Shown one piece after another: positions 6,258-14,555 of a stretch of DNA of 40,480 bases (its first letter is position 1; every line of letters starts with the position of its first letter). Source of the stretch: Blastococcus sp. CT_GayMR20. Its GTDB lineage: Bacteria; Actinomycetota; Actinomycetes; Mycobacteriales; Geodermatophilaceae. Location: positions 1 through 40,480 of the forward strand of contig NZ_SPQM01000029.1 of the NCBI RefSeq assembly GCF_004570345.1, written 5' to 3'. The translations under genes and the position numbers were made by a program. A model generated the notes under the pieces. It was not told where the DNA came from. It was given only the letters and a program-made list of their open reading frames with translations, and ran no database searches.

Positions 6258-8270
6258 ATGGCCTCGTCGCTGGCGGACGGCACCGCGACCTCCGGGGCGG
6301 TGCGGGAGGGCGACCTGCTGTGGACCCCGTCCCCCGAGCGCGCGCGGCAGACCCGCCTGGCCGACTTCACCCGTTTCGCGGAGCAGCGCACCGGCCGGCC
6401 CTTCCCCGAGTACGCGGATCTGTGGGCCTGGTCGACCACCGAGCTCGAGGCCTTCTGGCAGGCGGTCTGGGACTACTTCGACGTGCGCTCGTCGGCCCCG
6501 CACACCGCCGTCCTGGCGGACCGCGCCATGCCTGGTGCCCGCTGGTTCCCCGGTGCCCGGCTGAACTTCGCCGAACACGTGCTCCGCCAGGAGCGGCCCG
6601 GTCAGCCGGCGCTGCTGGCGGTCGGCGAGGCGACGCCGCTGCGCGAGCTGCCGTGGGAGGAGTTCACCCGACAGGTCCGCGCCGTCGCCACCCACCTGCG
6701 CGAACAGGGCGTCCGACCGGGGGAGCGGGTCGTCGCCTACCTGCCGAACGTGCCGGAGGCGGTCGTCGCGATGGTGGCGACGGCGAGCGTGGGCGGCGTC
6801 TGGGCCAGCGTGTCGCCCGACTTCGGCTCCCGGGGGGCCCTGGACCGGCTGGGCCAGCTCGAGCCCGCCGTCCTGTTCACGGCCGACGGCTACCGCTACG
6901 GCGGCCGGGACTTCGACCGCCGCGGTGAGGCCGCCGAGCTCGTCGCCGGTCTGCCGAGCCTGCGGGAGGTCGTGCAGGTCCCGGTCCTGGGCCTCGAGGC
7001 GCCCGGGACACCGTGGGAGGACGTGCTGGCCGGGCCGTCGGTGCCGGCCGGGGAGTTCGTCTGCGAGCAGGTGCCCTTCGACCACCCGCTGTGGGTGCTG
7101 TTCTCCTCCGGCACGACGGGCCTGCCGAAGGCGATCGTGCACGGCCACGGCGGGATCCTGCTCGAGCAGTTCAAGCTGCAGGCGTTCCACCTCGACCTCC
7201 GCGAGGGAGACCGCGCGTTCTTCTTCACCACCACCGGCTGGATGATGTGGAACTTCTGCGTCAGCATGCTGCTGCTCGGCGTCGTCCCGGTGCTCTACGA
7301 CGGCAATCCGAGCCACCCCGACGTCGACATCCTCTGGCGCACGGCGCAGGACAGCCGCGCCCGCCTGTTCGGTGCGAGTCCCACCTTCGTCGAGCTGATG
7401 CAGAAGGCCGGCGTCGTGCCGAGGGAACGCTTCGACCTCGCCGCGCTGGAGATCGTCATGCCGGCCGGGTCGCCGGTCTCGCCGGCGATCACGACATGGT
7501 TCTACGACGACGTCAAGGCCGACCTCTGGATCGCCACCGGGAGCGGCGGCACCGACTGCTGCACCGGCTTCGTCGGCGGCGTGCCGACGCTGCCGGTCCG
7601 CGCCGGGGAGATCCAGGCCCGCTCGCTCGGCGTCGCTGCCGAGGCCTGGGACGACGCAGGGCAGCCCGTCGTCGGCCAGGTGGGTGAACTGGTGATCACC
7701 CAGCCGATGCCGTCGATGCCCCTGTTCTTCTGGGGGGACGACGACGGCTCGCGGTACCGCGGCAGCTACTTCGAGACCTTCCCGGGCGTCTGGCGGCACG
7801 GGGACTTCTTCGAGCTCAACGAGCGCGGCGGCTGCTTCGTGCGCGGCCGGTCCGACGCCGTGCTGAACCGGCAGGGCGTGCGGATCGGCACGGCGGAGAT
7901 CTACCGCGTCGTCGAGGACGACCCCGCCGTCCTCGGCGCACTGATCGTCAACCTCGACCTGCCCGGCGGCGGCTTCTTCATGCCGCTGTTCGTCTCCCTC
8001 GCCCCGGGCGCGGTGCTGGACGAGGAGCTGACGGCGCGACTGCGCCGCAGGCTCCGGGAGGAGTACACGCCGCGGCACGTGCCCGACCGGATCGTCGCCG
8101 TCGGCAGCATCCCGCTGACCCGGAGCGGAAAGAAGATGGAGATCCCGGTCCGCCGGCTCCTGCTCGGCGCCGACCCCGCGGCCGTCGCCGATCCCAACGC
8201 CATGGCAGACCCCGCGGCGCTGGCCGACTTCGTCGAGTACGCCCGCACGCAGTCCGACTACACCCTCTGA
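6258..8270 (+). CDS. aacS: Acetoacetyl-CoA synthetase (acetoacetate--CoA ligase)
   Basis: This 670-residue ANL-superfamily enzyme would convert acetoacetate, ATP and CoA to acetoacetyl-CoA, AMP and PPi in the cytosol. The N-terminal region carries the acetyl/acetoacetyl-CoA synthetase features (FTRFAEQ, WFPGARLNFAEHVL). The AMP-binding loop SSGTTGLPK is at residues 283-291, the hinge region contains WRHGDFFEL and GRSDAVLNRQGVRIGTAEIY, and the C-terminal catalytic Lys is Lys625 in RSGKKMEIPV. Length and the extended N-terminus match AacS better than acetyl-CoA synthetase. I chose the ATG at 6258; an in-frame GTG at 6201 would lie within the palindrome and add an atypical extension. It is first in an operon with carboxylase genes, so its substrate may be made by them. 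Confidence 0.88.
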   Translation: MASSLADGTATSGAVREGDLLWTPSPERARQTRLADFTRFAEQRTGRPFPEYADLWAWSTTELEAFWQAVWDYFDVRSSAPHTAVLADRAMPGARWFPGARLNFAEHVLRQERPGQPALLAVGEATPLRELPWEEFTRQVRAVATHLREQGVRPGERVVAYLPNVPEAVVAMVATASVGGVWASVSPDFGSRGALDRLGQLEPAVLFTADGYRYGGRDFDRRGEAAELVAGLPSLREVVQVPVLGLEAPGTPWEDVLAGPSVPAGEFVCEQVPFDHPLWVLFSSGTTGLPKAIVHGHGGILLEQFKLQAFHLDLREGDRAFFFTTTGWMMWNFCVSMLLLGVVPVLYDGNPSHPDVDILWRTAQDSRARLFGASPTFVELMQKAGVVPRERFDLAALEIVMPAGSPVSPAITTWFYDDVKADLWIATGSGGTDCCTGFVGGVPTLPVRAGEIQARSLGVAAEAWDDAGQPVVGQVGELVITQPMPSMPLFFWGDDDGSRYRGSYFETFPGVWRHGDFFELNERGGCFVRGRSDAVLNRQGVRIGTAEIYRVVEDDPAVLGALIVNLDLPGGGFFMPLFVSLAPGAVLDEELTARLRRRLREEYTPRHVPDRIVAVGSIPLTRSGKKMEIPVRRLLLGADPAAVADPNAMADPAALADFVEYARTQSDYTL

Positions 8271-8296
8271 GCTCCACCTCACCGTCGAGGAGAACC

Positions 8297-10105
8297 ATGA
8301 CCGACCGCTCGTTCCCCCTGCCGTCCCAGATCGAGCCCGTCCCCGGCGCCGAGGACTGGGAGGCGATGTACCCGTACTTCTCCCGCTTCCAGCCCGAGGA
8401 CGACCAGCGCTTCTGGTTCTACAACTCGATGCACTTCCCGGAGGTCATCCCGGCCTTCGACGGCGTCACCTCCGAGATCCCCTACACCGCGATCGGCGCC
8501 AACACCGCGCGGCTGTTCTCGTTCCCGACGACCATGGGCATCGAGTACCGCATCCTCAACGGGCGGGTCTACATCACCGCCAACCCGGTGCTCGACGAGG
8601 CGGAGCAGGGGAAGCGGTTCGCGGCCTTCCAGGAGCGGGCCGGTCACTACTACGGGAACTGGGACCGGATCTACGGCGAGTGGCAGCAGCGCATCGAGGC
8701 GCTCATCGCCGACATCGAGGCCGTCGAGGTGCCCGAGCTCGGTGAGCTCGATCCCCTCGAGGTGGTCACCGGCGGGCGCGGGATCGCCTCCAACCACTAC
8801 GTCCGCGAGAACTTCCACCGCTGCATCGACCTCTACTCGAAGATGTGGCACCACCACACCGAGCTCCTGATGCTCGGCTACGGCGCGTACGTCGTCTTCT
8901 TCGAGTTCTGCAAGCAGGCCTTCCCGGAGATGGGCGACCAGATGGTGGCCCGGATGGTCGCCGGCATGGACGTGACCATGTACCGGCCGGACGACGAGTT
9001 GAAGAAGCTCGCGGCGCTGGCCGTCGAGCTCGACCTCGCCGACCTGTTCGTCGAGGGCGCCGACCCGACCAAGGTGCTCTCCTCGCTCGGCGAGCGCGGT
9101 GCCGCCGGCGCCCGCTGGCTGGCCGCGCTCGAGGCGGCCAAGGACCCGTGGTTCAACGTCTCGGTCGGCGACGGCTTCTACCACCACCACCTGTCCTGGG
9201 CCGACGACCTGACCGTGCCCTTCGCGGCGCTGCCGCGCTACGTCGAGCAGATCGCGGCCGGCGAGGACCTCACCCGCCCGACCGAACGGCTGGCCGAGGA
9301 GCGCGACCGCATCGCCACCGAGTACCGGGGGCTGCTCGACACCGAGGACGAGCGGGCCGCGTTCGACCAGATGCTCGGCGTCTGCCGGATGGTCTTCCCC
9401 TACATCGAGTCGCACAAGTTCTACTGCGAGCACTGGTTCACCACCCGGTTCTTCCAGAAGATCCGCGCGTTCGGGGCGCTGCTGGCCGAGCGCGGCGTCC
9501 TGCTCGAGGCCGACGACGTCTTCCACCTGCGACACGTGGAGGTCGAGGACGCACTCGCCGACGTGATGCTGGCCTGGGCCTCTGGTGGCACCGAGCTCGG
9601 CGCCCGGCACTGGCAGCCGATCGTCGCCGAGCGCAAGCGGATCGTGGAGGCGCTGTCGGGCTGGTCGCCGCCGCCCGCGCTGGGCGCGGTCCCCGAGGCC
9701 CTCAACGACCCCGCGGTGAAGATGCTCTGGGGCATCACGCAGGAGACGATCGAGACGTGGCTCGGCGGTGAGGACGACGACGAGTCCACCGTGCGCGGCT
9801 ACGCGGCCTCCCCCGGGGTGGTCGAGGGTGTGGCGCGGGTGCTGCTCAACGTCAACGACATCGGCCAGATCCGCGAGGGCGAGGTCCTGGTCTGCCCGGT
9901 CACCGCGCCCAGCTGGGGGCCGGTGTTCGGCAAGATCGCCGCGGCCGTCTCCGACATCGGCGGAACCATGTCGCACGCGGCGATCGTGGCCCGCGAGTAC
10001 GGCATGCCGGCCGTCGTCGGCACCGGCATGGCCACCGCCCGGATCAAGACCGGTGACCGGGTCCGTGTCGACGGCGACCGCGGCGTCGTCACCGTGCTGA
10101 GCTGA
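8297..10105 (+). CDS. PEP-utilising (phosphohistidine) subunit, phenylphosphate synthase PpsA-like
   Basis: The 602-residue protein ends in a PEP-utiliser swivelling domain (about residues 520-600) with the phosphorylatable His560 in GGTMSHAAIVAREYGMPAVVG. The preceding ~500 residues are mostly helical and rich in His and aromatic residues (SKMWHHHTELL, GDGFYHHHLSWADD). The PEP/pyruvate-binding TIM barrel of true PEP synthase or PPDK is absent, and so is the ATP-grasp domain, which is supplied by the next gene. That split, both sizes and the His position resemble subunits 1 and 2 of phenylphosphate synthase, which phosphorylates phenol with ATP through phosphohistidine. The ATG is preceded by GAGGAG (8287-8292). 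The substrate here is probably a small hydroxyl or enol compound, inferred to be a ketone enol. Confidence 0.8.
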   Translation: MTDRSFPLPSQIEPVPGAEDWEAMYPYFSRFQPEDDQRFWFYNSMHFPEVIPAFDGVTSEIPYTAIGANTARLFSFPTTMGIEYRILNGRVYITANPVLDEAEQGKRFAAFQERAGHYYGNWDRIYGEWQQRIEALIADIEAVEVPELGELDPLEVVTGGRGIASNHYVRENFHRCIDLYSKMWHHHTELLMLGYGAYVVFFEFCKQAFPEMGDQMVARMVAGMDVTMYRPDDELKKLAALAVELDLADLFVEGADPTKVLSSLGERGAAGARWLAALEAAKDPWFNVSVGDGFYHHHLSWADDLTVPFAALPRYVEQIAAGEDLTRPTERLAEERDRIATEYRGLLDTEDERAAFDQMLGVCRMVFPYIESHKFYCEHWFTTRFFQKIRAFGALLAERGVLLEADDVFHLRHVEVEDALADVMLAWASGGTELGARHWQPIVAERKRIVEALSGWSPPPALGAVPEALNDPAVKMLWGITQETIETWLGGEDDDESTVRGYAASPGVVEGVARVLLNVNDIGQIREGEVLVCPVTAPSWGPVFGKIAAAVSDIGGTMSHAAIVAREYGMPAVVGTGMATARIKTGDRVRVDGDRGVVTVLS

Positions 10106-11217
10106 TGGGAACGCTCATGGCCACCCGCTCGGTCCTGCACTTCCGCGACGTCGGCCTGGGCGACGTCGCGACCGTCGGCGGGAAGGGAGCCAGCCTCGGC
10201 GAGCTCATGCGCGCCGGCATCCGCGTGCCGACGGGCTTCGCGGTGACGACGGCGGCCTTCCGGCAGACCGTCGAGCACCTGACCGTCGACGGCGAGCCGA
10301 TCCCGGCCCGGGTGGCCGCGCTCGATCCGGCGGACGCCGACGGGCTGGCCGCCGCGACGGCGGAGATCCGGGCGGTCCTGGAGTCCGCGCCGCCGCCGGA
10401 CGAGGTCGCGGAGGCCGTCGCGGCGGCGTATGCCGCGCTGTGCGACGAGTGCGGCGACCGCACCCTGCCGGTCGCCGTCCGCTCGAGCGCCACCAGCGAG
10501 GACAGCGCGGAGGCCAGCTTCGCCGGGCTCCAGGACACCTACCTGTGGGTGCGCGGCGCCGACTCGGTGCTGGAGCACGTGCGCCGGTGCTGGGCGAGCC
10601 TCTACAGCGTCGAGTCGGTGACCTACCGGCTGCGTCGCGGCATCCCGGAGACCGATCTCGGGATGGCCGTCGTCGTCCAGCGGATGGTGGGCGCCCGCAG
10701 CTCGGGGGTCATGTTCACCCGCAGCCCGTCGAGCGGTGACAAGTCCGTGGTCGCGATCGACGCCAGCTGGGGCCTGGGCTCGGCCGTCGTCAGCGGCGAC
10801 GTCACGCCGGACTCGTTCGTGGTCAGCAAGGTGACCGGCGAGATCAAGCGGACCGTGGCGACGAAGACCCGCTGGCACCGGCCGGACCCGTCCGGCCACG
10901 GCGTGGTGGAGACGGACGTGCCGGGGGAGTTGCGGGACCAGCCCTCGATTTCCGACGAGGAGATCGCCGAGCTCGTCGCGGTCGCCCGGCAGGTCGAGTC
11001 GCACTACGGCTGCCCGCAGGACATCGAGTGGGCGGTTGCGGAGACCGCACCGGCCGGCGAGAACGTCTTCCTGCTGCAGAGCCGGCCGGAGACGGTCTGG
11101 GGGGAGAAGGAGGCAGCCGACAGGGACAAGGCCCGCACGGCCGCCCCGGCCGCGCGCCCGTTCGACCACGTGTTCAACCTGCTGGGTGGCAAGCGCCCGG
11201 GCGTCTCCGGGAGCTGA
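10105..11217 (+). CDS. PEP/pyruvate-binding ATP-grasp subunit, phenylphosphate synthase PpsB-like
   Basis: The 370-residue protein corresponds to the N-terminal nucleotide-binding part of PEP synthase/PPDK. It has the Gly-rich GGKGASLGEL (residues 25-34), the ATP-binding VRSSATSEDSAEASFAG (from about residue 125), the core QRMVGARSSGVMFTRSP, and the terminal LLQSRPETVW. It should transfer phosphate from ATP to His560 of the partner encoded immediately upstream. The genes overlap by one base (TGATG), which is expected for stoichiometric subunits. A second Met at residue 5 (base 10117) is an alternative start. It ends about 40 residues after the ATP-grasp fold, with no phosphohistidine domain of its own, so it needs the PpsA-like protein. 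The biotin carrier gene begins five bases downstream. Confidence 0.85.
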   Translation: MGTLMATRSVLHFRDVGLGDVATVGGKGASLGELMRAGIRVPTGFAVTTAAFRQTVEHLTVDGEPIPARVAALDPADADGLAAATAEIRAVLESAPPPDEVAEAVAAAYAALCDECGDRTLPVAVRSSATSEDSAEASFAGLQDTYLWVRGADSVLEHVRRCWASLYSVESVTYRLRRGIPETDLGMAVVVQRMVGARSSGVMFTRSPSSGDKSVVAIDASWGLGSAVVSGDVTPDSFVVSKVTGEIKRTVATKTRWHRPDPSGHGVVETDVPGELRDQPSISDEEIAELVAVARQVESHYGCPQDIEWAVAETAPAGENVFLLQSRPETVWGEKEAADRDKARTAAPAARPFDHVFNLLGGKRPGVSGS

Positions 11218-11222
11218 GCGGG

Positions 11223-11711
11223 ATGGAGCTGACCCCCGACGACGTCCGCGACGTCCTGCGGGTCCTCGACTCCAGCGGCCTGGCCGAGCTGCACCTGGAG
11301 CTCGCGGACCTGACCCTCACCGTCCGCCGGGAGGGCGCCGCCGGATGGACCGCCGAGCAGCAGGTGCGGCGGGCGCCGCACGTGGAGCAGGCGGCGGCGC
11401 CTGCGGTGGCCGGGGAGGCTCCTGCTGCGGTCGCCGAGGTCGGCGAGGGGCTCGTCGCGGTGCACCCGCCCCTGCTCGGCACGTTCTACCGGGCGCCGCA
11501 GCCCGGTGCTCCGCCGTTCGTGGACGTCGGGGACCGGGTGGACGCCGAGACCGTCGTCGGGATCGTCGAGACCATGAAGATGATGACGCCCGTGCACGCA
11601 GGCGTCCGGGGCACCGTGGTGGAGTTCCGCCTCGGCAACGGCGAGTTCGCCGAGGCCGATGCGGTGCTGCTGGTCGTGGAGCCGGTCGGGGGTGGTGGGG
11701 CGGGTGGCTAG
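11223..11711 (+). CDS. Biotin carboxyl carrier protein (AccB-like)
   Basis: The 162-residue protein has AccB architecture. A short N-terminal helical region (VRDVLRVLDSSGLAELHLE) is followed by a Pro/Ala-rich flexible linker and a biotinyl domain opening with PLLGTFYRAPQPG. The biotin site ETMKMM has Lys119 (bases 11577-11579) as acceptor; the residue two before Lys is Thr where Ala is more usual. It would shuttle carboxybiotin between the biotin carboxylase and carboxyltransferase encoded directly downstream. I chose the ATG at 11223, five bases after the previous stop and fitting AccB length. Its presence within a dedicated operon, separate from the carboxylase at 1-639, suggests a pathway-specific carrier and not the housekeeping acetyl-CoA carboxylase one. 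Confidence 0.88.
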   Translation: MELTPDDVRDVLRVLDSSGLAELHLELADLTLTVRREGAAGWTAEQQVRRAPHVEQAAAPAVAGEAPAAVAEVGEGLVAVHPPLLGTFYRAPQPGAPPFVDVGDRVDAETVVGIVETMKMMTPVHAGVRGTVVEFRLGNGEFAEADAVLLVVEPVGGGGAGG

Positions 11712-13077
11712 CAGGGTGCGGCGCATCCGGCGGCTGCTGATCGCCAACCGGGGCGAGATCGCCGCCCGGATCATCCGCACGTGCACGCGGCTGGGTGTCG
11801 AGTCGGTGCTGGCCGCCTCCGACGCCGACCTCGACTCGCTGCCCGCGCGACTGGCCGACCGGGTCGTCCGGCTCGGCCCGGCCGCCGCGGCGCAGAGCTA
11901 CCTCGATCCGGCCGCCGTCGTGCGGGCGGCGCAGGCCGTGGACGCCGACGCCGTGCACCCCGGGTACGGCTTCCTCTCGGAGAACCCGTCGCTGGCGCGC
12001 GCGTGCGCCGCGGCGGGGATCGTCTTCGTGGGCCCGTCGCCGGAGTCGCTGGAGGCGGTGGGGGACAAGCTGACCGCCCGGTCGCACGCCCTGGCCGCCG
12101 GGCTGCCCGTCGTCCCCGGCGGCGAGGCGGCGGACCTCGCGCAGGCGCGGGCGGTGGCGGGCGAGGTCGGGTATCCACTGCTGGTGAAGGCCGTCGGCGG
12201 CGGTGGCGGCCGCGGCATGAAGCTGGTGCACGGGCCCGACGACCTCGCCCACACCCTCGACCTGGCCGTCTCCGAGGCCGCCGCCGCGTTCGGCGACCCC
12301 CGGGTCTACCTGGAGCGCTTCGTGTCGTCAGGTCGACATGTCGAGGTGCAGGTGCTGGGCGACGGCTCGCAGGCAGTCGCGCTCGGGGACCGCGACTGCT
12401 CCGTCCAGCGCCGGTACCAGAAGCTGTTCGAGGAGGCGCCGGCGCCGCTGCTGCCCGACCCGCTGCGTGCCGACATGGCCGCCGCGGCCCTCGCCCTCGC
12501 GGAGCACCTGCACTACCGCGGGCTGGGCACCGTCGAACTGCTGGTCGACCGCGAGCGGGGCACCTTCTACTTCCTGGAGATGAACGCCCGCATCCAGGTC
12601 GAGCACCCGGTCACCGAGCTGGTCACCGGCCTCGACCTGGTGGCCGAGCAGCTCGCCGTCGCCGAGGGGCTGCCGCTGCGGATACGGCAGGAGCACGTCG
12701 TCCTCACGGGGCACGCGGTGGAGTGCCGGATCAACGCCGAGGACTGGGCGCACGGCTTCCGGCCGTCCCCGGGCCGGATCGACCGCGTCGTCCTGCCGGT
12801 GGGCGAGGGCCTGCGCGTGGACACCCACGTGCAGGGCGGCTCCGTCGTCCCGCCCTACTACGACTCGCTGCTGGCGAAGCTGATCGTGCACGGCCGCGAC
12901 CGGGACGACGCCCTGGCCCGCGCCCGCGCCGCTCTCGAGCTGCTGCGCATCGACGGGGTGACGACGACCGTGCCGGTGCACCAGGCGCTGCTGGCCGATC
13001 CGGAGTTCGCCGCCGGGGGAGTGGACACCGCGTTCTTCGAGCGGTTCCTCGAGGGCCGTCTCGTGGGGGTCTCCTGA
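11704..13077 (+). CDS. Biotin carboxylase subunit (AccC-like)
   Basis: The 457-residue protein, matching the ~450 of stand-alone biotin carboxylases, carboxylates biotin using ATP and bicarbonate. It has the start motif LLIANRGEIAARIIRT, ATP-grasp loop VKAVGGGGGRGM (about residues 161-172), QRRYQKLFEEAPAP, FLEMNARIQVEHPVTE with metal/catalytic residues Glu292, Asn294 and Arg296, and ECRINAED containing the conserved catalytic Arg. I chose the GTG at 11704, which overlaps the carrier gene by eight bases; a second GTG at 11716 is possible. Its stop overlaps the start of the carboxyltransferase gene (TGATG). The lack of a fused carrier domain agrees with the separate carrier upstream. Confidence 0.92.
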   Translation: MASRVRRIRRLLIANRGEIAARIIRTCTRLGVESVLAASDADLDSLPARLADRVVRLGPAAAAQSYLDPAAVVRAAQAVDADAVHPGYGFLSENPSLARACAAAGIVFVGPSPESLEAVGDKLTARSHALAAGLPVVPGGEAADLAQARAVAGEVGYPLLVKAVGGGGGRGMKLVHGPDDLAHTLDLAVSEAAAAFGDPRVYLERFVSSGRHVEVQVLGDGSQAVALGDRDCSVQRRYQKLFEEAPAPLLPDPLRADMAAAALALAEHLHYRGLGTVELLVDRERGTFYFLEMNARIQVEHPVTELVTGLDLVAEQLAVAEGLPLRIRQEHVVLTGHAVECRINAEDWAHGFRPSPGRIDRVVLPVGEGLRVDTHVQGGSVVPPYYDSLLAKLIVHGRDRDDALARARAALELLRIDGVTTTVPVHQALLADPEFAAGGVDTAFFERFLEGRLVGVS

Positions 13078-14555
13078 TGGACGTCGGACTGGTCGACGTC
13101 TCGCTGCGCGACGGCAACCAGAGCCTGTGGGGTGCCACCGGCCTGCGGACGGCGCACGTCGCGCAGGTCGCCCCGCTGCTGGAGCGCGTCGGCTTCCGCG
13201 CGCTGGACTACAGCTCGAGCACCGCGATGGGCGTCGCCGTCCGGAACCACCGCGAGGACCCGTGGGAACGGCTGCGGCTGACCCGGGCCGTGATGCCGAC
13301 GACGAAGCTGCAGTTCATCGGCACCGGCTTCCGGTTCATCAGCTGGCAGAACTCCCACCCGGACACGATGCAGCTGGTCTACGACCGGCTGGTCGACAAC
13401 GGCATCGACCGCGTCGTCGTCCTGGACCCCATGCACGACATGGACGCCGCCCGCGAGACCGCCCGGCGGCTGAAGCAGGCCGGCGTCGAGGAGGTCATCG
13501 GCGCGATGACCTTCACGATCAGCGTGGTGCACGACGACCCGTTCTACGCCGACCTCGCCCGGCAGATGGCGGAGTGGCCGCACTTCGACCGGGCCTACGT
13601 GAAGGACCCCGCGGGCATCCTCACCGCCGAGCGGGCCCGGACGCTGCTGCCGGCCATCGTCGCGCAGCTGGGCGGGAAGCCCCTGGAGCTCCACTCGCAC
13701 GCGACCATCGGGCTCTCGCCCCTCACCTACTGCATCGCACCCGAACTGGGCGTCGAGGTCGTGCAGGTCGGCAGCGGTGCCCTGGGGAACGGCTCGTCGC
13801 TGCCGGAGGCGCGGCGGACGGTGGCCAACCTGCGGGAGATGGGGCACCGCGTCGACGTCGACGACCGCGCACTGGGCCTGGTCTGCGACTTCTTCGACGG
13901 GCTGGCAGCGGCCGACGAGCTGCCGGTGGGCCGGCCGCAGGACTTCGACGCCGCCTTCCTGCACCACCAGATCGCCGGCGGGGTCATGACGACCACCCGC
14001 CGGCAGCTGCAGGAGATCGGGATGGAGCACCGGTTCGACGCGCTGGTCGAGGAGGTCGGCGTCGTCCGGGCGGAGATGGGCCACCCGATCATGGTCACGC
14101 CGTTCCCGCAGATGGTGGTCTCGCAGGCGCTGTTCAACGTGATCGGCGAGCGGTACGCCACCGTGCCCGACCAGGTCATCCGGTACGTCCTGGGCAGCTT
14201 CGGCCGCCCCACCGCCCCGATCGACCCGACCGTGAAGGACCGCATCCTCGACCGGCCGCGGGCGCGGGAACTGGCCGCCGAACCGCCTCCGCCGTCGCCG
14301 GCCGAGCTGCGCACGCGGTTCCCGAGGGGGATCAGCGACGAGGAACTGCTGTTGCGGGCGCACATGCCGGAGGAGCAGGTCGACGCCATGCTGGCTGCCG
14401 GTCCCGCGCCGCGGCACTTCAACCCTGCGCTCGCCCCCGTGCTGACGCTGCTCGGGGAGCTGGGCTCCCGGCGCTCCGTGCACGACCTCGCCGTCACCAA
14501 GGCGGATCTGAGGATCACCGTCCGCCGCGCCGCCGAAGGGACCTCCGTTGCCTGA
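13077..14555 (+). CDS. Pyruvate-carboxylase-type carboxyltransferase with altered active site
   Basis: The 492-residue HMGL-like TIM barrel plus C-terminal PYC/OADA domain is homologous to pyruvate carboxylase subunit B and the oxaloacetate decarboxylase alpha chain. The metal site is retained: Asp12 in RDGNQS, Lys176 (normally carbamylated) in VKDPAG, and His206/His208 in HSHAT. The surrounding motifs differ from the canonical RDAHQS, KDMAG and HTHDT. In the segment that normally carries the catalytic Thr (A-M-S-G-x-T-S-Q-P) there is GALGNGSSLPEA. It should transfer CO2 from carboxybiotin, but probably not to pyruvate. With acetoacetyl-CoA synthetase in the operon, a methyl ketone or its enol phosphate is a reasonable acceptor. 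The ATG overlaps the upstream stop. No biotinyl domain is fused. Confidence 0.85.
   Translation: MDVGLVDVSLRDGNQSLWGATGLRTAHVAQVAPLLERVGFRALDYSSSTAMGVAVRNHREDPWERLRLTRAVMPTTKLQFIGTGFRFISWQNSHPDTMQLVYDRLVDNGIDRVVVLDPMHDMDAARETARRLKQAGVEEVIGAMTFTISVVHDDPFYADLARQMAEWPHFDRAYVKDPAGILTAERARTLLPAIVAQLGGKPLELHSHATIGLSPLTYCIAPELGVEVVQVGSGALGNGSSLPEARRTVANLREMGHRVDVDDRALGLVCDFFDGLAAADELPVGRPQDFDAAFLHHQIAGGVMTTTRRQLQEIGMEHRFDALVEEVGVVRAEMGHPIMVTPFPQMVVSQALFNVIGERYATVPDQVIRYVLGSFGRPTAPIDPTVKDRILDRPRARELAAEPPPPSPAELRTRFPRGISDEELLLRAHMPEEQVDAMLAAGPAPRHFNPALAPVLTLLGELGSRRSVHDLAVTKADLRITVRRAAEGTSVA

Noticed and set aside
5322..8282. A 986-codon open frame antisense to the IclR regulator and acetoacetyl-CoA synthetase
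   Set aside because: Its translation is Arg/Gly/Ala/Asp-rich without recognisable domains, and both genes on the other reading are well-supported families. Long antisense frames are expected at this GC content.
8297..11217. A split phosphoenolpyruvate synthase or pyruvate phosphate dikinase
   Set aside because: The PEP/pyruvate-binding TIM barrel is absent from both proteins and no neighbouring gene supplies it, so interconversion of pyruvate and PEP is unlikely.
11223..14555. Housekeeping acetyl-CoA or ordinary pyruvate carboxylase
   Set aside because: The carboxyltransferase is not of the AccD/AccBC type, and it lacks several pyruvate-carboxylase substrate motifs. The operon also includes kinase and AacS genes.
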